Origin: Nonomuraea cypriaca
GTDB taxonomy: Bacteria; Actinomycetota; Actinomycetes; Streptosporangiales; Streptosporangiaceae
Direction of reading: 5' to 3'
NCBI RefSeq assembly: GCF_015645445.1
Contig: NZ_JADOGI010000049.1
Coordinates: 1 to 54,882, forward strand
DNA length: 54,882 nt
The position numbers and the translations under genes are program-made. The notes under the pieces are model-generated. The model was not told the DNA's origin, ran no database searches, and was given only the letters and a program-made list of their open reading frames with translations. Position 1 is the first letter of the stretch, and each line of letters begins with the position of its first letter. This document shows, one piece after another, positions 16,803 to 24,148 of the stretch.

Positions 16803-17803
16803 TCGGCCGGGTCGGGTTCCGTTGCGACGCCGGGGCCAGGATCGGGGTCGGTCATCTGGTGCGCTGCGTGGCGCTGGCCGAGGAGCTGTGCGCCCGGGGC
16901 ATCGAGGTGGTGTTCCTGGGCGAGGTGCGCGACTCGGAGTGGGCGCGGTCGCAGCTGCGGGATCGCGGGTTCGCGCTGGTCGATGCGCCTCCCGAGCCGG
17001 TACGCCTGGCGGCGCTGGCCCATCGGCTGCGCCTGGACGCCGTGGTGCTCGACTCCTACGACCTGCCGGAGGAGACCGGCACGGTCCTGCGCGGCGGCGG
17101 CCTGGCGGTGCTGGCCATCGTGGACGGCGACCCCCTGGGCCGGCAGGCGGACCTCTACCTGGACCAGAACCTCGGCGCAGAGCGGCGTACGTTCCGGCTC
17201 CCCGCCCCACGACTGGCGGGCGCCCGGTACGCGCTCCTGCGCGACAGCGTGCGGGTGCGCGTACGCGCGCCGAGCGCCGGGGCCGTGTCCGGAGGGCGGG
17301 TGCCTGCGCCGGGTGCCGGGCCCGTGCCTCGGGTGTTGTGCTTCTTCGGGGGCACCGACAGCGCCGGTGTCGCGCCCGCCTGGGCTAGGGCGCTGCTGGC
17401 GACCGGGGTGCCGTTCCTTGGCACGGTGGTCAGCCCCGTGTCGTTCGAGGCGGGCGGGTCGATCACCGTCGTCCCGCCGACCGACCGGCTGCCTGAGCTC
17501 ATGGCCGGAGCCGACCTCGTGGTCACGGCGGCCGGCTCGGCGGTCTGGGAGCTGCTCCATCTCGGCGTCCCCACGGCGCTGAGCTGGGTGGCGGACAACC
17601 AGCTCATCGGCTATCAGGAGCTCGTGCGGCGGGGCGTGGCGGCCGGGCTCGGGCCGGAGCCCGATGGGGCGGCCGTCGGCGTGCTCGCCCGGCTGCTCGC
17701 CGACCCGGCCGCCCGCGAGGAGCACGGCAGACGCGGTCGCGGCCTGGTGGACGGCAAGGGCAGAGCACGCGTCGCCGACGCCCTGCTGGCCCTCAGACCC
17801 TGA
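16799..17803 (+). CDS. pseG: PseG/SpsG-type UDP-sugar hydrolase
   Basis: PseG removes UDP from UDP-2,4-diacetamido-2,4,6-trideoxy-L-altrose before the aldol step. The 334-residue GT-B fold protein begins FRCDAGARIGVGHLVRC, the PseG/SpsG glycine-rich start, with IVDGDPLGRQADLYLDQN in the middle and VVTAAGSAVWELLHLGVP in the nucleotide-binding domain. The ATG at 16799 overlaps the PseF stop by four bases, so the two are coupled. About 20 residues around VRVRAPSAGAVSGGRVPAPG look like a low-complexity insertion between the two domains. The end of the gene is tandemly repeated downstream. Confidence 0.88.
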   Translation: MIGRVGFRCDAGARIGVGHLVRCVALAEELCARGIEVVFLGEVRDSEWARSQLRDRGFALVDAPPEPVRLAALAHRLRLDAVVLDSYDLPEETGTVLRGGGLAVLAIVDGDPLGRQADLYLDQNLGAERRTFRLPAPRLAGARYALLRDSVRVRVRAPSAGAVSGGRVPAPGAGPVPRVLCFFGGTDSAGVAPAWARALLATGVPFLGTVVSPVSFEAGGSITVVPPTDRLPELMAGADLVVTAAGSAVWELLHLGVPTALSWVADNQLIGYQELVRRGVAAGLGPEPDGAAVGVLARLLADPAAREEHGRRGRGLVDGKGRARVADALLALRP

Positions 17804-17895
17804 CCGTTCAGACCAGACGCCCTGCTGGGGGTCAGGCTCTGACCATTCAGACCAGGACGGCCTGCTGGCACTCAGGGTCTGGCCCTCAGATCAGG
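17777..17895. repeat. 39-40 bp tandem repeat of the pseG end
   Basis: Three units (17777-17815, 17816-17855, 17856-17895) repeat the last eight or nine codons and the stop of pseG plus about 12 bp. The third overlaps the last ten bases of the convergent pseI, so part of the PseI C-terminus may derive from this expansion. Confidence 0.88.
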
Positions 17896-18929
17896 TCCCA
17901 GCTCATGGGGGTGCCGAGCGGTACGTCGTGGGCGAAACGGCGTCCCAGCACCTCGGATGCGGCGTCGGGCGGCAACCCGCCGGCCGGCCGGATCGAGCGT
18001 ACGTTGTCCGTGGTCACCGGCTCGCCGGCGCGTACGTCGCGGACGACGTAGAGCGAGCGGCGGAACCGCAGCCCCTCCCGCTCGGACTCGCGCGGCCCGA
18101 TCACCGCGCCGCCCAGCGACTGCCAGGCCCGCTCGCTCTCCACCACGAGCGCGGCCAGCTCGTCAGGCTCCAGGGAGAAGGCCGCGTCCACCCCGCCGCC
18201 GCTCCTGGACAGCGTGACGTGCTTCTCGATCAGGCAGGCGCCCAGCGCCACCGCCGCCAGCGGCACCCCGATCCCCGGCGTGTGGTCGGAGACGCCGACC
18301 ATCTCGCCTGTGAGCCCGGCCAGCAGCGGCAGCGCGCGCAGGTTGCTCTCGGCGGGATCGGCGGGGTAGGAGGCCGTGCAGGCCAGCACGGCGAGCTGGG
18401 TGCAGCCGGCCGCGCGGGCGGCGGCCACGGCGGCGTGGATCTCCGCGACGGAGGCCATCCCCGTGGAGATGATCATCGGCTTGCCGGTGGCGGCCACGAG
18501 CCGGATCAGCGGCAGGTCCACGATCTCCGAAGAGGCGATCTTGTACGCCGGCACGCCCAGCTTCTCCAGCAGCTCCACCGCGGTCGGGTCGAAGGGCGAG
18601 GAGAAGGCGACGAGCCCGTGCGAGCGGGCCCGCTCGAAGATCGGCTCGTGCCACTCCCAGGGTGTGTGGGCGCGTTCGAAGAGCCGGTAGAGAGTCTCCC
18701 CGCCCCACAACTCGTGGTCGTCGCCCAGCCGGAACGCCGGGGCGTCACAGTCGACGGTCAGCGTGTCCGGCCGGTAGGTCTGCAGCTTCAGCGCGTGCGC
18801 CCCGCAGGCGGCGACCGCGTCGACGATGGACAGCGCCCGGTCCAGGCTGCCGTCGTGGTTGCCGGACAACTCGGCGACGACGAACGGCGGATGAGCGGGC
18901 CCGATCGCCCGCCCGGCGATGGAGATCAC
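17886..18929 (-). CDS. pseI: PseI: pseudaminic acid synthase
   Basis: PseI condenses the 6-deoxy-diacetamido-altrose with phosphoenolpyruvate to give pseudaminic acid. The 347 residues contain the NeuB-type barrel (VVAELSGNHDGSLDRA at the start, KLQTYRPDT, ELWGGETLYRLFERAHTPWE, SSPFDPTAVELLEKLGVPAY, CTASYPA, SDHTPGIG, EKHVTLSR) and a C-terminal SAF antifreeze-like domain (RSLYVVRDVRAGEPVTTDNV). The ELWGG block is more PseI-like than sialic or legionaminic synthases. The GTG at 18927-18929 has AAGGAGG four bases upstream and overlaps the PseH stop (GTGA). Confidence 0.92.
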   Translation of the reverse strand: MISIAGRAIGPAHPPFVVAELSGNHDGSLDRALSIVDAVAACGAHALKLQTYRPDTLTVDCDAPAFRLGDDHELWGGETLYRLFERAHTPWEWHEPIFERARSHGLVAFSSPFDPTAVELLEKLGVPAYKIASSEIVDLPLIRLVAATGKPMIISTGMASVAEIHAAVAAARAAGCTQLAVLACTASYPADPAESNLRALPLLAGLTGEMVGVSDHTPGIGVPLAAVALGACLIEKHVTLSRSGGGVDAAFSLEPDELAALVVESERAWQSLGGAVIGPRESEREGLRFRRSLYVVRDVRAGEPVTTDNVRSIRPAGGLPPDAASEVLGRRFAHDVPLGTPMSWDLI

Positions 18930-19417
18930 GCGTCCTCCTTCGTGAGCTGGACGCACACGATGTCGCGGCGTACCCCGTCGATGACGCGCTGGTACGTGTC
19001 CACCTCGGCGAACCCGAACCGCCGGTGCAGGCACCGCACCGCCTCGTTGTCCGACAGCACGGACCCGCGCAGGATCGTCAGCCCGAGGGGTCCGAAGGCG
19101 TGCTCGATGGCCGCCCGCTCCAGGCCGACCCACGCCCGCAGCAGTGCCCCCGACTGCTCCAGACCGTCCAGGTCCAGGTAGTAGCCCCAGTAGGCGATGT
19201 CGCTTTTCACGCCGTTGAAGGTCACCACGCCCGCGGCGCTCCCCTCGTGGTCGTAGATCATCACCCGCCGGTCGTCGTCCGCGCGGACGCCCTCCCACCA
19301 GCGCGCGTGCTCCTCCTCCGCGATGGGGTGGGTGTTGAAGCTCACTTCTCGCACGCGCGGGTGGTTGCGCCATCGGCGCATGACGGGCAGGTCGTCCTCC
19401 TGGACATGTCGCAGCAC
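18926..19417 (-). CDS. pseH: PseH: GNAT N-acetyltransferase
   Basis: A 163-residue GNAT enzyme that should acetylate the C4 amino group made by PseC, using acetyl-CoA. It has the family layout: RWRNHPRVREVSFNTHPI near the start, then AAGVVTFNGV, and a C-terminal SDNEAVRCLHRRFGFAEV acetyl-CoA-binding region. The start is the GTG at 19415-19417, after AGGGGGAG. It is coupled to pseI by a four-base overlap. The adjacent Pse genes make PseH the best name; sequence alone would support only a GNAT of amino-sugar type. Confidence 0.88.
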   Translation of the reverse strand: MLRHVQEDDLPVMRRWRNHPRVREVSFNTHPIAEEEHARWWEGVRADDDRRVMIYDHEGSAAGVVTFNGVKSDIAYWGYYLDLDGLEQSGALLRAWVGLERAAIEHAFGPLGLTILRGSVLSDNEAVRCLHRRFGFAEVDTYQRVIDGVRRDIVCVQLTKEDA

Positions 19418-19584
19418 AGCTCCCCCTACTCTTCGTGCCGGTCTCGATGCACAACGTAGCGGATTATGCGTCCGGTAAAGAGCTGATCAGGGACGGACCT
19501 CCGGCGCGTACCGCGAGGCATGCTGCCCTCGACCCCCACCCGACCCCACCGAGACCCACTCCAGGACACAAGGAGAGATTCGGC

Positions 19585-21030
19585 ATGATCCCCCTGCTCA
19601 GCATCGTGGTTCCGTTCTACAACGTGGAGCCCTACATCACCGAGTGCCTGAAGTCGCTGGCCGCGCAGTCGCTGGACGATCTGGAGGTCATCCTGGTCGA
19701 CGACGGGTCCGAGGACGGCAGCAGGCGGGTCGCCGAGGACTTCGTGGCGCGCGACCGCCGATTCGTGCTGATCGAGCAGCGCAACCAGGGGCCGGGGCCG
19801 GCCCGCAACGCCGGGGTGCGCCAGGCCCGCGGCACCTACCTGGCCTTCGCCGACAGCGACGACGTCGTGCCGCCGAGGGCGTACGAGTCGCTCGTGAGCA
19901 AGCTCGCGGAGACCGGCTCCGACCTCGCGTGCGGCGCGGTGGGACGGCTCGTGGACGGCGTGCTGGAGGAGTCGACGTTGCACGAGAAGGTGTTCAGGCG
20001 GCCTCAGCTGTGCACCCACATCACCGACAAGCAGGTGCTCGTCAGAGATCGCACGGTCTGGAACAAGGTCTACCGCCGCGACTTCTGGGAGCGCTGCGGC
20101 CTGAGGTTCGCCGCCGGCATGTACGAGGACGTGCCCGTCGCCATGCAGGCCCACGTCCTCGCGACCGGCGTGGACATGGTGGGCGAGGTGGTCTACCACT
20201 GGCGCAAGCGCGACGAGGGGGAGACCTCGATCACCCAGCGCCGGGCCGAGGCGGCCAACCTGTCCGAGCGGCTGATCGCCATCCGCGCGGTCCGCGGCTT
20301 CCTGGAGGAGCGGGCGCCCGAACTGCTCGACGGCTTCGACGCGCTGGTGCTGGAGAAGGACATCATCTTCCTGTTCCAGGCGCTGGAGAACAGCGAGCGG
20401 CCGGCGGCGCTGCTGGAGCTGGCCCACGAATGGGTGGCCACGCTGGGCGCGAAGTCGCTGGCCACCGCGCCGTCGCTGCGCCGCCTGGAACTGCACCTGC
20501 TCGGCCGCGGTCTCATCAGGGAGTTGTGCACGGTACGCGACTTCCGCCGCGCCCGCGTGGACGCCGCCAGGATCGTGCCGCGCGGGCTGCGTACCACCGA
20601 GTGGTACGGCGACTATCCCTTCTTCCGCGACCGCCGGCTGCGGATCCCCGACCACGTCTTCGACGCCCGCGACGAGATCAAGCTGATCGCCAAGGTCGAG
20701 GAGTGCGAGTGGACGGGCACCGAGTTCCGCCTGCGTGCCCACGTCTCCATGCACCGGGTCGATCGCCGGGTCGGCAAGGTGGGCCTGTGGCTCTGCGAGG
20801 GCCGCCGCCGCCGGGTCCCCCTGGAGGTGCGCCGTTCCGGCCGCCATGGGGTCGTCGCGGCCATCGATCCGGCCAGGCTCGCCCGCGGCGGGCCGACCTG
20901 GAAACTCATGGTGCGTGCGGAGACGCGCGAGCTCGTGCTCAAGGACTGGTGCAGGGACGGCGACAGAAAGGCGGCGTGGCGGTTCTCCGTGCCGGGTTGG
21001 TCAAGAACCGGCATGGACATCACCCAGTAG
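19585..21030 (+). CDS. GT2 glycosyltransferase, paralogue of the 11923 gene
   Basis: The 481-residue protein begins LLSIVVPFYNVEPYI and has VDDGS at 38-42, DSDD at 90-93 and MYEDVPVAM near 179, all as in the gene at 11923. The second half has WYG at 340-342 followed by a beta-rich stretch shared with two other transferases here, but it lacks the extra 140 residues present at the end of the 11923 protein. The ATG at 19585 has AGGAGA eight bases upstream; a longer frame back to 19435 crosses non-coding sequence. Likely an extender of the pseudaminic-acid-containing glycan (inference). Confidence 0.85.
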   Translation: MIPLLSIVVPFYNVEPYITECLKSLAAQSLDDLEVILVDDGSEDGSRRVAEDFVARDRRFVLIEQRNQGPGPARNAGVRQARGTYLAFADSDDVVPPRAYESLVSKLAETGSDLACGAVGRLVDGVLEESTLHEKVFRRPQLCTHITDKQVLVRDRTVWNKVYRRDFWERCGLRFAAGMYEDVPVAMQAHVLATGVDMVGEVVYHWRKRDEGETSITQRRAEAANLSERLIAIRAVRGFLEERAPELLDGFDALVLEKDIIFLFQALENSERPAALLELAHEWVATLGAKSLATAPSLRRLELHLLGRGLIRELCTVRDFRRARVDAARIVPRGLRTTEWYGDYPFFRDRRLRIPDHVFDARDEIKLIAKVEECEWTGTEFRLRAHVSMHRVDRRVGKVGLWLCEGRRRRVPLEVRRSGRHGVVAAIDPARLARGGPTWKLMVRAETRELVLKDWCRDGDRKAAWRFSVPGWSRTGMDITQ

Positions 21031-21077
21031 TTCCAGACAGTGGTCGTTCGAGCGCGTTGCGTGTCCATGCTGGATCC

Positions 21078-21890
21078 ATGAGGACCTATTCGCTCGATGA
21101 CGTCTACGAGACACGCAAGCGGAGAGACTCCTGGTGGACCGTGTATTTCGTGGACCCGGTCGCCTGCCGGGTCGCTCTCCCCGTGGCCAACCGCACCCGG
21201 CTGACGCCCAACTCGCTCACCGTGCTGTCGCTGGTCCTCGGCATGGCGTCGGCCGTCTGTTTCGGGACGAACCAGCTCGTAGCAGGCGCCTGCGTTTTCT
21301 ATCTCAGTTTCATGATCGACTGCGTGGACGGCAAAATCGCCCGGCTCAAGGGCACGGGCACGCCCTTCGGGCTCTGGCTCGACTACGTGGGGGACCGGGT
21401 GAGGGTGGTCCTGTGTGCCGCGGGGCTGGCATACGGCCAGTACGCCCTCACCGGGGATGTGCGGTTCATCCTGCTCGGCGCGGCGGTGGCCGTGCTCGAC
21501 CTGTTCAGGTACGTCAACGCGCCGCAGATGAAGCGCGTACGCGAGATCGTCAGGGAGGCCCGGCTGGGCCCGCTCACGGCTCAGGAGCTGGAGCGCCTGG
21601 AACAGGAGCGTTTGGAGCGGCTGCCGCGGGGGCGCAGCTTCCCCAAGCGGTTCAACAGGTTCCTGGCCCGGCACCGGGTCCGCTCGCACCTGATCAGTGG
21701 CATCGAGTTCCACGCGGCGGTGTTCGTGGTCGCGCCCCTCGCGGGGGCATGGGCGCTGATCCCGCTCTCCGTGCTGGCCGGGGTCCTGCTGCTGGTCAAC
21801 GAGATCTTCCTGGTGTACCGGATGTGGCGCTTCACGCGCAGGCACCGCGTGGCCTCCTCTCAGGAGAGCCGAGAACACGTACTCGTCTAA
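21078..21890 (+). CDS. CDP-alcohol phosphatidyltransferase family protein
   Basis: A 270-residue integral membrane enzyme. The complete family signature DxxDGxxAR(x8)GxxxDxxxD runs from Asp81 to Asp106. It joins a CDP-activated alcohol or diacylglycerol to another alcohol. Five or six hydrophobic segments surround a charged loop (about 160-200, rich in Glu, Arg and Leu). The product here may be a phospholipid anchor or polyol-phosphate intermediate for the glycan (inference). The start ATG at 21078 has only a weak ribosome site. The gene lies between a glycosyltransferase and a sulfotransferase in the same orientation. Confidence 0.85.
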   Translation: MRTYSLDDVYETRKRRDSWWTVYFVDPVACRVALPVANRTRLTPNSLTVLSLVLGMASAVCFGTNQLVAGACVFYLSFMIDCVDGKIARLKGTGTPFGLWLDYVGDRVRVVLCAAGLAYGQYALTGDVRFILLGAAVAVLDLFRYVNAPQMKRVREIVREARLGPLTAQELERLEQERLERLPRGRSFPKRFNRFLARHRVRSHLISGIEFHAAVFVVAPLAGAWALIPLSVLAGVLLLVNEIFLVYRMWRFTRRHRVASSQESREHVLV

Positions 21891-21911
21891 GTTTTCGGGG
21901 GTTAGTACGAA

Positions 21912-22952
21912 ATGTCCGACAGGCCAGTCTTCGTCATCGGATGCCCGCGCTCCGGCACCACGATGCTCCAGCTCATGCTCCATTCGCACCCGCGGATGGC
22001 GGTGCCGCCGGAGACGCGCTTCCTCGTTCCCGCTTATTACCGGCGCCGCGCCTGGGGCGACCTGCGGATCGACCAGCGCCGGCGGGCCCTGGCGCAGTGG
22101 ATCGCGACGGAACGCAGCACGAAGTTCCGCGAGCTCAAGATCGACAAGGACGAGTTCGTCAAGCAGGTCATGGACGGGCCCGGCTCGCTGGGATCGGTCA
22201 TCGGAACGGCCTTCCGCATGTACGCCGACCGGTTCGACAAGGCCCGCTGGGGCGACAAGAGGCCGAGCTACGTCAAGCAGGTCGACATGCTGCTCCGGCT
22301 CTTCCCCGACGCCCAGTTCATCCACCTGATCAGGGATGGGCGCGACTGCGTGGCCTCGCTGAAGGAGATGCCCTGGTTCACCCTGGACTCCTTCCACGCC
22401 GTCTCCACCTGGGCCGAGGCCATCGACGCGGGCGGCCGGCTGAAGCGTACGCTCGCCGCGGACACGTACTACGAACTGCGTTACGAGGACCTCACCGACG
22501 ACCCGGCGACCGAGCTGAAGAAGCTCTGCCACTTCCTGGAGGAGGACTTCTCGCCGTCGATGGTCTCCCCGCGCGAGGCGGCCAGCGTGGCGGTGCCGCA
22601 GCACAAGGTCTGGCACAGCAACACCCACGGCGAGGTCACCCGCAGCCGGATCGGCAGCTGGGCGAACCGGCTGGACCCCTGGGAGATCGAGCTGTGCGAG
22701 CACATGCTCGGCGACCGCCTGGAGGCCATGGGCTACGAGCTCAGCGGCGCGCCCAAGCCGGCCAAGGAGTACGTGGCGACCTGCCACAAGACCATGCAGA
22801 AGCGCAAGGCCAGCCGGATGCGCAAGCACGTACGCGACCGCTTCAACCGGCTCCGCGAGCCGAGCCCGGTCGCGGCCATGCTCACCTCGGGCCAACGCTC
22901 CCTCGCCGGCATCCCACACCAGCGGTCCGAGCTCACCGAACCCGCGGTCTGA
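21912..22952 (+). CDS. PAPS-dependent sulfotransferase
   Basis: The 346-residue protein has both PAPS-binding motifs of the Sulfotransfer family: the 5'-phosphosulfate loop CPRSGTT at 11-17 and the 3'-phosphate block FIHLIRDGRDCVASL in the middle. ELRYEDLTDDPATELKKLC follows as expected. It should transfer sulfate to a hydroxyl of a glycan, lipid or polyol. Next to the phosphatidyltransferase gene, a sulfated glycolipid or wall polymer is plausible (inference). The ATG at 21912 is 21 bp after the upstream stop. A long inverted repeat spans its stop codon. Confidence 0.88.
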   Translation: MSDRPVFVIGCPRSGTTMLQLMLHSHPRMAVPPETRFLVPAYYRRRAWGDLRIDQRRRALAQWIATERSTKFRELKIDKDEFVKQVMDGPGSLGSVIGTAFRMYADRFDKARWGDKRPSYVKQVDMLLRLFPDAQFIHLIRDGRDCVASLKEMPWFTLDSFHAVSTWAEAIDAGGRLKRTLAADTYYELRYEDLTDDPATELKKLCHFLEEDFSPSMVSPREAASVAVPQHKVWHSNTHGEVTRSRIGSWANRLDPWEIELCEHMLGDRLEAMGYELSGAPKPAKEYVATCHKTMQKRKASRMRKHVRDRFNRLREPSPVAAMLTSGQRSLAGIPHQRSELTEPAV

Positions 22953-23085
22953 CCCACAGGCGGCGAAGCCCTCCAAGGTCAGACCGCGGGTTCGGCCTCG
23001 AGGGCGAAGCCCTTGAGGCGGTAAGACGCCCGCGCAGCGGACCAAGCCTTTTATGGGGGGCACTTGGGGGGCGAAGCCCCCCGAG
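22938..23085. terminator. Cluster of hairpins between convergent genes
   Basis: A perfect 17-bp inverted repeat (22938-22954 with 22977-22993) straddles the sulfotransferase stop. A second hairpin (22996-23018) and a third with a seven-pair G/C stem (23066-23082) both close on the trinucleotide GAA. The heptamer GCGAAGC appears three times in this stretch. There is no T-tract, as is common for actinobacterial terminators. The region probably ends transcription from both sides. Confidence 0.7.
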
Positions 23086-23095
23086 GGAGGCCGCT

Positions 23096-24148
23096 TCAGC
23101 GGTCGACGTGGTTGAACATTGATTCCCAGCGGTCCAGTACGTGGTCGAGGTGGAAGGTTTCGGCTCGTGCGCGGGCGGCGGCGCCCAGCCGCCGCCGGTC
23201 CGCCGCGGAGTCGATGAGCCCCGCCAGCGCGGCGCCGAACGCCTCGACGTCGCCGGGCGGCACGAGCACCGGCCCGGCCGACCGCACCCCGCCGGACACG
23301 TCGAACGCCACCGACGGCACCCCGTGCGCGGCCGACTCCAGCAGGACGATGGGCAGGCCCTCGTGTTCGCTGGTCAGCCCCAGGATCGAGGCGTTCAGGT
23401 ATTCGGCGGGCATGCGCGCGGCCGGCACGAGCCCGCGGAACACCACGCGGTCGCCGACGCCCTCCCCGGCCGCGTGCGCGCGCAGCCGTTCCAGCTCGCC
23501 GCCGTCGCCGATCAGGTGCAGCTGCCACGGCGGCGGCGCGCCCGAGCGGGCGAAGGCGCTGATCAGCCGGTCGAACCGCTTTACCCCTTCCAGCCGGCCG
23601 ACGCCGAGCACCCGGGGTGCGTCGAGCGACGCGGGCTGGGCGGGCCAGGCGGCCAGCGGGTTCGGCAGCGCCCAGGTGTTGGGCAGCAGGGCGTGCTCGG
23701 AGAACAGCCAGGCGTCGTCCTCGCTCAGGAACACCGCCTGGTCGAGCCGGGGGTAGTGCTTCCTGATCGAGGCCAGGTGCCAGCAGCCGCGGGCGTGGTC
23801 GTACGAGCCGTGGTACTGCCCGACCTGGCGGAATCTGGCCGGCAGCAGCCCCGCGACCCTGGCCACCGCGGACGGGGAGGTCATGACGGCGTAGCCCGGC
23901 CCGATCGCCCCGAACAGCTTCCTCAGCCTGCGGTCGGCCGGCCTGCGCGCCAGGCGGTCAGGCGCCCGGCTGATCACGTGGTGGTGGTAGAGCGGCCGGT
24001 CCACGTAGCGGAACGGCGCGGCGGCCCGGTGCAGCCCGATCACGTGCACCTCGTGCCCCCGCTCGGCCAGCCCCTGCGCGAGCGTGTGCGTCACCTGCTG
24101 GACGCCGCCCAGCGTGTCGGCGTCCATGCAGGTGAAGACGACGCTCAC
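23096..24148 (-). CDS. GT4-family glycosyltransferase
   Basis: A 350-residue GT-B enzyme. The N-terminal GGVQQVTHTLAQGLAERGHE is the usual GT4 acceptor-domain loop; VLGVGRLEGVKRFDRLI starts the nucleotide-binding domain; and the E(x7)E motif is in SEHEGLPIVLLESAAHG. It transfers a sugar from a nucleotide donor with retention. The start is the GTG at 24146-24148, overlapping the upstream stop by four bases (GTGA); the 22 additional codons in the open frame are shadow of that gene. It forms a two-gene operon with the bifunctional transferase upstream. Confidence 0.87.
   Translation of the reverse strand: MSVVFTCMDADTLGGVQQVTHTLAQGLAERGHEVHVIGLHRAAAPFRYVDRPLYHHHVISRAPDRLARRPADRRLRKLFGAIGPGYAVMTSPSAVARVAGLLPARFRQVGQYHGSYDHARGCWHLASIRKHYPRLDQAVFLSEDDAWLFSEHALLPNTWALPNPLAAWPAQPASLDAPRVLGVGRLEGVKRFDRLISAFARSGAPPPWQLHLIGDGGELERLRAHAAGEGVGDRVVFRGLVPAARMPAEYLNASILGLTSEHEGLPIVLLESAAHGVPSVAFDVSGGVRSAGPVLVPPGDVEAFGAALAGLIDSAADRRRLGAAARARAETFHLDHVLDRWESMFNHVDR

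Noticed and set aside
13875..17210. A 1111-codon minus-strand open frame
   Set aside because: Only the part from 14999 down (pseC) is real. The rest is antisense to pseF and pseG, low in complexity and Arg/Pro-rich, typical of high-GC shadow frames.
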